From the NCBI RefSeq assembly GCF_014529535.1, contig NW_023503746.1, positions 372,001 through 436,000 of the forward strand: 64,000 nt of DNA, given 5' to 3'. Of the stretch, positions 57,573 through 64,000 are shown one piece after another (positions within the stretch are counted from its first letter, which is position 1; each line of letters begins with the position of its first letter). Origin of the DNA: Bradysia coprophila (taxonomy: Eukaryota; Arthropoda; Insecta; Diptera; Sciaridae). A program made the position numbers and the translations under genes. The notes below the pieces were generated by a model. That model had not been told where the DNA came from and searched no databases. It worked only from the letters and a program-made list of their open reading frames with translations.

Positions 57573-58365
57573 AAGTGATATCGCCAAGACTTCAGGCGAT
57601 TGGGGAACAAGTGGTCTCCGATTTTAATGAGTGATAGCTCTTTGGATTCGTCTTTCAATTCTAGGGAACACGTATCTTTCACTTTTTCGAAAAGCGTTCA
57701 AAAGTAAAGACATGCCAGAGGGCGCCGAAAACAGTTTTTCGGCAATAACTCAAGAAAAAATAATTTTAAATTGTTGTAATGTTGTACGAATGTCGGCCTT
57801 GGAAAGACCTACAGGAAGAGTAGACACACTGGCTGGTGCGAGTACATCCACGAGACTTATGACTAAAATATACTAAAATATAGTGAATGTTCTGAGATCT
57901 TCCCTGCAGCTTCGATGTTCCACGGAACTGAGCATGGGGTGTTGTAGCTGGCCTCACCTACTGTCGTTCCACCAGTACTTTTGTGCTGCAAGCCTACAGA
58001 AGTCTTGGAAAAAAGTTGGTGCGGAAATGCAGATTTTTTCCTTCTTTCTGGGGCTCTACAGCTGGAACAGCATCTGGAACGGTACTACGGCAGTCATTTT
58101 TTATCGTCTACTATTCTTTTACTTTATCAATTGAAAAACGCTTCGCTGTGTCGCGAATTTTATGTTACAACAGATCCGATGTTAGTAATATCAAGAGAAA
58201 AATGATTTAATTTTTCTAGGAGGATTTTAGTCAAATAAAGTGATGGCGGCGTGTAGCACATGACCTCAGGAGTCCGGAACAATTTAGATTAGTTTTTTAA
58301 TTGGACCAATATTTGCTACGCGACAGGAGTTTGGAAAAACGATATGATCAAGTGGAAGCAAATTT
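57573..58365. mobile_element. Single arm of the TTAA foldback family (copy C)
   Basis: It begins AAGTGATATCGCCAAGACTT right after TTAA (57569-57572) and follows the left arm of copy A (10031-10820) in the same order to its centre, where similarity stops near the GGAGTTTGGAAAAACGA block. No inverted partner is present, so it is a half element or a deletion product. It ends about 300 bp from the 3' end of Larp7. Confidence 0.7.
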
Positions 58366-58660
58366 TGGAAAATTCACAGAGTTAACCTGGGTTCCCTTGA
58401 AAGTGTACCGGAAAACAGCTAAGTTTGCATTCAAACTGGCCATTTCTAAATCAAATTTGACGCTATAGGATGCGTTGGAAAGGTGGTGAATAGTTCTTTC
58501 CAATAATAAGTTACCTTCAGTGTATAGACTTCCTTCGTAATAAATTCGTAATTCAGAGCTGCAATGGACCGGCATTCGAATGAAAAACTCACTGCAAAGC
58601 TATGATTACAATTCTTTATACAAACGTGAACATTGAACACAATTCCTTCGACCACCCAAT

Positions 58661-60545
58661 TCAATCATCGAATCTTACATGGGTTGCAATCACTTTAGCG
58701 AGCTTATCACGTCCTCTCTTTGTGGCCACTTTAACATTTTTGCTAATTTTATTCTTCCAATCCACTTCCATTTTGCGCCAATAATCGCTCTCATTGTCAC
58801 CAGTCAATATTTGGCATCTCTTCGGGGCGCAATGTTTGATAAGAGTTGGTGCCGATCGTGATTCATCCACACGAACAACCGCCGCTGTTTGGGCTTCATC
58901 GATGTCGATGTACTTGACGTAGGATTGAGCTCGTAAGTCCCGTTTAAATTCGGCAACGTCCGGACACGGTTCATCGAAGAATACTTTAACGATGACACCG
59001 GCTGCAAAGGTGAACAACGGTGTCTTGATGGATTGAATTTTGCTGTTGACGACCTCTTTGCCGTCCTCTTTGTTAGCATTGTAGAAATTGATCTTTCTGG
59101 GATTTTGGACAATTTTCTTCAACGGTTGAGCTGGTGGCACTTGCTTGGTCGATTTAAACGTTTGTTTGAACAGTTTGCGTTGTTGACGCTGTTCGTTCAG
59201 GTATTTGTTTCGCAGACGTTTCCATTCGATTTTCGTGCAAATTCTCAACGATCGGACAGATTTCAACGGTGTACTGATTTGGTTAGCGGCTCGTTTGTTC
59301 TTCACGCTGATCTTCCGGTGCCGATTCTTACTCTTATGATTTTCACCGACATGTTCGTCCAGTTCTTTGTTATCGGAATCGTGTTCATCCTCATCATGAT
59401 CCTTCGCCTCAGCATCTTGTTGATCCTCCGAATCGTGTTCATCCTCGTCGTGCTCCTTTGCCTCGGCATCGTGTTGATCTTCCGAATCGTGTTCATCTTC
59501 ATCCGGTTCTTTCGCATCTGCGCCCCGTTCCTCCGATAACTTCACCTTTTTGACGGGTGGTTCATCCAAGTTGTCCGAATGCGTTTCACTCTGTTCATCC
59601 ACATTACTGGCCACGTCTTCGCCACCATCGTCTTCTGTTAAAATGGTTTTCTTCGGCTTCGTGGGATTTGCTTGGGCAGCTTGCTCAGCCAAGGCCTGTT
59701 GTTCTTTCAGATAAGATATGATGCTGGACAGATTCTCTGGATCACTTTCCATGTTGAGCAGCCCACCGAATTTCTTGAACGCGTTTATTGTCTTGATGAC
59801 ACTGGATATTTGTTCGAACTCAACGAACGCAAATTCCTTTATTCGTTGTGACGCACGGTATTTGGGGAGCGAAACGTAGGCGACTGGTCCGTATTGCTCG
59901 AAGCACGTTTTCAACCATTCGTGGGTCGTTGATAACGGTAACGATTCCTACAATGAATTGAAAGAGAAAGGCACAAATCGATTGAAATTCCTTAGACGGA
60001 AAGCACTCGGGCAATTTTGCGTTGATGGGATCGACAATTATGCGGCGTTTTCAATTGTAATCAGATATTCACCACAGACTGAGCAATGGAAAACGCAGCA
60101 TAATTGTCGATCCCATCGTGTGTTTGTCGGCTTTAACTTACCACATAGATTGTACGCTCATCGACATTAGTGCTTTCGACGATTGGCGTTGTGCGGCAAA
60201 CTGTGCGTCGGTCGTCAGACAATTTCAAAAATTCAGATTTCAATAGGGCCTTCGCTATGTCCTCCACTGAGTCGACATTGTTTTTGATTTTATTGAAATT
60301 CATGAACACCTCCAATGGAACATCTACAGGGATAAGACGAGATTGTTTTGCCTCGAAATCAAAATAAAAAAACTTGAAATCAACTCACTCGGATCATTGG
60401 CGATCAATTGATTCAAAAAACGGTCTTTCGTCAGATTGGCATCGCTGAAATAAAATTCCATCTGCTGGCGAATTTCGTTGATTCGTTGCTTCTTCCGTTT
60501 ACGAATTCTCCGTGCCTGCTTCGGTTCAACGTTTTGCGTTTCCAT
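58661..60545 (-). CDS. Larp7: La-related protein 7 (7SK snRNP)
   Basis: Exons 60389-60545, 60142-60323 and 58661-59947 give 541 aa. Residues about 23-105 are a La motif (QQMEFYFSDANLTKDRFL..., FMNFNKIKNN). Residues about 113-185 are RRM1, with YVSLPKYRAS and KEFAFVEFEQ as RNP-like strands. A long acidic, charged linker includes three 18-residue copies of a DEDEHDSED motif (about 257-312). The C-terminal xRRM2 is at about 428-530, carrying YIDIDEA and the helix GDNESDYWRKMEVD, and the end is HVRFDD. These are the features by which LARP7 holds the 7SK RNA 3' end and controls P-TEFb release in the nucleus. The order is La motif, RRM1, linker, xRRM2, as in the family. The intron 59948-60141 contains a 94-bp hairpin. 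Upstream ORF starts inside RRM1 are artefacts of a TTG codon. Confidence 0.95.
60025..60118. repeat. Hairpin inside Larp7 intron 2
   Basis: GATGGGATCGACAATTATG at 60025 and onward (29 nt) pairs with 60090-60118 with one mismatch, leaving a 36-nt loop. It fills about half of the 194-nt intron and looks like a miniature inverted-repeat insertion. It could instead be an RNA structure in the pre-mRNA. Confidence 0.7.
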
Positions 60546-62529
60546 GATTTAGAAATTTTTCGTTCGATTAAATTGTAACGTTTAGCGGTGTCTTGTTTGT
60601 GTTGTACAACACAGCGGCTTTTGAGTCAACAGTCGCTGATGACAGTTTCTCCTCCTAATTTCCTGCCACCAAAGTAGGGAGTGACTTTAACAAATTGGTT
60701 GTATACAATTTTGGCGTTCACAGCTTCTTAAGAATAAATCGTTTCAGTGGAATGTCAAGCTAATTTGTTTTCCAAAACTAACCGAATGAAACCCTTAAAC
60801 ACAAAACTGTCACAATTGATGAAGCGCCAATGAAAATGTCATGACATTATAGTGACATCTATCGGTTCGACGTAGAAGTGTGAGGAGTGTGTCCGAAAAT
60901 GTTTTGAATTTACGTGGTTCGTTCAAGTTAAAGCATAAACTAAAGGTAACCATAACTTTTATTATGACATGAAGTCTGTCAAAGCTGCTATATGGCCTTC
61001 ATATTAAAATAGTGATGCTCTCCGTGAAAAGTTAACATACGTGCAACTCGACAAACTTGTCAGTCAGAATCTTGTTTCATACATTTACAGTCTCGTTAGT
61101 TTTAGCAGTTCTATTTATTTTGATGCTTTCAGGCCAATGACGTTTTTCCCATGACTTGACCTCTTTGCATGAAAAGTTGTGCACGTATCTGTTGTGGACC
61201 GAAGAATTTAGGCAATTTTGCGAGTTGTATCCCGAACGAAGGGAGATCAACAACAGACACGCATCAAAAACTTTCACGCGTTACAAAAATGCTTTTACGT
61301 TTAAAGAATGCCTTAACGACGCAAACGGACAAAAAAAATAGTCCGTTCTTCTTAAGTTTTTCTCAGCAATCGGTATGCCAAGTTTCAAGTCTATAGGAGT
61401 TTTATTGAGAGTAGAGAGACGGTATCGGGTAATCTGGCACACGAAGCCAAAATATGACATTCCTAAAGTCCATTTTTCACAGTCTCGCACACGCTAATTT
61501 AATGCTATAAATGTTTGTAAACTCTGTCACCAACTTAATTATCCCTTTTACGAAATTTTAGTGAAGTAAAATTGTGTGCGACTTCACCTTTTACGCAGTT
61601 GAAAATTGCGTTATTTTTGCACTATGTGGCAAATTACCCCACGCCGCTCTCAACTTTGATGACAACTGGAGAGCTGCCTTGTTCTTATATAAATGTACAA
61701 AGTAGAAGCTACACGAAAATGGTTATAATTAGATCCAATTTAGATACCGTCACGTCATACGTTATACAAGGTTAAATTCGAACAGTAATCGAAATACAAA
61801 AACAGAAATAAATAACTGAAAGTTTGCAACGATGATTTTACTGAAATTTACTTTTGAATTCAAATTACAATTTTATTCTCCAGCAATGTCTATATCTAAT
61901 GGTGCACAGACAAAAATATGGGATTAGAATTTTTAGGTCCGAGGGGATTACTTTAAAAAAGTAAAAAAAGTAAATCTTCGCCAAAAATTGAAAAAAATGT
62001 AATTCCATCAGGGATTAAAAGCAGGCCTAAACAATAATATTGGGGATTGAATGATGATACTACTGCTTATTATTTTCCGTTTATAATTTGATTGTCTTGA
62101 AATCACACTTTTGAGTTAATTGAGTTCGAACACGATTTACGAGCAAGATACGGTTTTGTGAGAAAAACTAATTTGGTCTTAAAATGTTGGATTATTCTGC
62201 CTTACGATACCAGGCTCGGAATAAAAATTTTAAGTCGGTTTGTAAAGATACTAACAGATTCAATAAATCATTAAATCAATGTAAACATTACAAAGATAGT
62301 ATAGATATAGAGAAATTCTAGATCGAAATTGGCAGGAAGGCCAATTTTAGCAGCGAACTATCCCCATTAACACGGGAAACCAGACATTTTTGAATTTAAA
62401 CGGTTAAATACTTATAAAATATGGTAAGAAAACTTCAGAAGAATATAAAAATGAAAATCATGAAAAAATATTGAGGTTTGAAGTGACGATCTTGAAACAA
62501 CGGTTCACAATAAGCCACGTTGGGATTAA
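60546..62529. other. Upstream flank of Larp7 and intergenic DNA
   Basis: No gene is recognised. About 61422-61650 is a MITE with ends GGTATCGGGTAATCTGGCAC and GGCAAATTACCCCACGCC, related to the element at 39056-39515. About 61910-62030 carries a GAGGGGATTACTTT / AATTCCATCAGGGATT pair that resembles the hairpin at 62840-62945. Confidence 0.5.
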
Positions 62530-62534
62530 GAACA

Positions 62535-62605
62535 AATTGCAGCAGTGGTAAGATCTTAGACTGAAGTGCAGGAGGCCCCGGGTTCAAATCTCGTCAGGTA
62601 AATAA
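62535..62605 (+). mobile_element. tRNA-like retroposon head
   Basis: GCAGCAGTGGTAAGATCTTA resembles an A box, and GGGTTCAAATCTCGTCAG about 30 nt later a B box, followed by AAATAAAAAAAAA. No acceptor stem can be paired, so it is probably a tRNA-derived SINE fragment or tRNA pseudogene rather than a working tRNA. Confidence 0.5.
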
Positions 62606-62839
62606 AAAAAAAATTTCTGTTTAATGAAAACATTTTCTCATTCCAGATTCACAAAAAAGCTTCTTCTCATATCAGACGTTTAGATAAAAACTATAATATC
62701 ACAATATCCGTAAAAATCGTTTTTTTAATTTCATTTTCTGAAGAGTAGGAAGGGTTAAGAATATTTTTTTTATTGCATTACAAATAAAATTTAGATCAGA
62801 TTAAAATGAGTAAACTAGTAAACAAGCGTCAAACGTTAG

Positions 62840-62945
62840 GGCCTAAAAGATTAAAATTTAATTCCTCTCGGGATTACTCATTTGGGGATAAGTTCAAGTA
62901 ATCCCTGAGGGGATTAAATTTAAATTCTAAAAAAGATTATTTTTA
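62840..62945. repeat. Hairpin repeat
   Basis: GGCCTAAAAGATTAAAATTT and AATTCCTCTCGGGATTACTC pair with the downstream GTAATCCCTGAGGGGATTAA, forming a stem of about 35 bp. A related arrangement lies at 61910-62030. Confidence 0.55.
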
Positions 62946-62954
62946 TCTGTGTAT

Positions 62955-63078
62955 AAAGAGAATTGCAGGCGCAAATTGACAACAAGTGGCAACTAATCGT
63001 TCGGAATGGAAGAGAATTGGGGAGGCCAACGTCCAGCAGTGGACAGAAAAAGGCTGAAAAAGAAGAAGAAGAAGAATG
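62955..63078 (+). mobile_element. 5'-truncated RTE-type LINE, 3' end
   Basis: A frame ending at the TGA near 63055 reads QQVATNRSEWKRIGEANVQQ and then WTEKG before the stop. This is the conserved end of RTE-clade reverse transcriptase ORFs in insects (NRxEWxxxGEAYVQQWTxxG, from general knowledge). It is followed by a (GAA)n tail (63060-63076), as expected of RTE insertions. A stop codon just upstream and the missing remainder show a dead, 5'-truncated copy. Confidence 0.75.
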
Positions 63079-63655
63079 TCCATAAATCACAGGTTTAACT
63101 GTTTCATAAGGAAACTAACAAACGTATCGTAGACTTCTAAAATAAAACCTTGCCAATAACAAAAGACATCCCGAGCTACACTGTCAGTTGGGGACAGTAG
63201 TACATTATGCATTGGAGTGTTAGCTTGGATATTTAATCATGCCCGCACGTTAGTAAGCAGGTATAACGCAGGTCCATTACCAAAAAAGTTTAAAAAATAT
63301 TTTTTTGGGAACTAGAATATCTGGAATCTAGGAATTCATACGTTCACACGTTACTGCAGCTTCAAAATTGGCCGAGATATTGAACTTCGAAATATTGATT
63401 TTTGCATGAAAATAAGCAAAATTTCGTTTTTTCAGATAATTGAAATCGCCTACGTTAGTTAGTTAGTTACTTAGTTCCTATGGAAAAGTGGTTCCAGCAA
63501 CTTCCAAACGTTTCTATAGATTTATCGCATACGGTGTGTGTGTGCATTGTGCGCGTACACGACGTACATAAGAGTAAACAAATTTACCCTAGAGAGCTAA
63601 AGGTTTTGCAAGCAAAATTATATCACTAGAAAAAGAGATGTTTGCCTACTGCGAT
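63079..63655. other. Intergenic DNA
   Basis: No gene is recognised. A (GTTA)-like run lies near 63455-63470. The stretch at 63520-63600 contains ATTTATCGCATACGGTGTG, which also occurs in similar form near 51897. Confidence 0.4.
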
Positions 63656-63658
63656 AAT

Positions 63659-63753
63659 AGTACATTACTGCTAAAAGGCTGTATATAAGGCTTGCGCAAG
63701 TATTAGTACGAGTCTCTTATATACAGCCTTATAGCAGTAATGCACTATTTCCT
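63659..63753. repeat. Strong hairpin
   Basis: AGTACATTACTGCTAAAAGG followed by CTGTATATAAG pairs with CTTATATACAGCCTTATAGC and AGTAATGCACT, about 30 bp with few mismatches, around a GC-richer loop (CTTGCGCAAG). It is probably a miniature inverted-repeat element. The remaining 250 bp to the window end show nothing. Confidence 0.7.
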
Positions 63754-64000
63754 GAAATTTTGGTTGTTGGCTAAAAGTAAGTCTCCACACAAATGCGATA
63801 TAAGAGCCAATTTGTAAGTGTGTATGTATTGTTTATTTTGGTGTATGATATGGATGCTAATGTGGTGAAAGCTGTGTGTTGTTTTAGGATGTATTTCTTG
63901 TTGGAAGTTGTGGGGATTATTAAATATAACCTTCTACCAGGTCGGTTCCTAAAATTTGGGATGACAGATGATTTTGGATGGATTTTGGTTATTTTCGATA

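Noticed and set aside
59033..59539. 168-aa hydrophobic plus-strand frame
   Set aside because: It is the complement of the acidic Larp7 linker; antisense Glu/Asp/His codons read as Leu/Ile/Phe/Val.
62535..62605. A functional tRNA gene
   Set aside because: A- and B-box-like motifs are present, but I could not pair an acceptor stem or an anticodon arm.

Overview
The window is an AT-rich stretch of an insect nuclear genome. The genes have several exons, many introns are 57-75 nt with GT..AG ends, and the homologies are animal ones. Small dipteran-type introns, TATA-box genes and dense TTAA-, TA- and 8-bp-duplication mobile elements suggest a nematoceran fly (fungus-gnat or midge type). That placement is an inference; no single diagnostic marker proves it.

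Four conserved genes were rebuilt exon by exon, and all splice phases close. (1) A USF3-like bHLH transcription factor on the minus strand (33685-38440; 6 exons, about 1487 aa). (2) An ACOT9-type acyl-CoA thioesterase on the plus strand (40698-42912; 8 exons, about 483 aa). (3) An SLC22-family organic cation/carnitine transporter on the minus strand (45753-49464; 12 exons, about 569 aa). (4) A LARP7-like 7SK RNA-binding protein on the minus strand (58661-60545; 3 exons, about 541 aa). A tandem pair of short paralogous genes (7185-7531 and 8597-8911, minus strand) encodes Gly/Tyr-rich proteins that I do not recognise. Both have a TATA box and one intron at the same place. They are the best candidates here for something undescribed.

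Layout. 1-750: a foldback element whose core is a 27-bp minisatellite. 750-7100: intergenic DNA with miniature elements. 7100-9000: the GY-rich gene pair. 10027-12792: a large TTAA-flanked foldback with arms of about 790 bp, one arm carrying a 1.17-kb nested insertion. 14313-14889: another foldback. 16679-24842: a 353-bp satellite array of about 23 monomers with a recurring trimer order. 25379-32729: a 56-bp minisatellite array of roughly 100 units, broken by a 1.19-kb element and a GC-rich insert. 32730-32860: a tRNA-derived SINE-like piece. 33.7-49.5 kb: three conserved genes, with a cluster of hAT-like miniature elements between the first two. 50-57.5 kb: intergenic DNA rich in hairpins. 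57.6-58.4 kb: one arm of the TTAA foldback. 58.7-60.5 kb: Larp7. 60.5-64 kb: intergenic DNA with a tRNA-like retroposon head, the 3' end of an RTE-type LINE and hairpins.

The four conserved genes do not form a pathway: they cover transcription, mitochondrial acyl-CoA hydrolysis, membrane transport and 7SK snRNP control of transcription elongation. What unites the window is repeat biology: two adjacent satellite blocks and several miniature-element families, many with readable target-site duplications.
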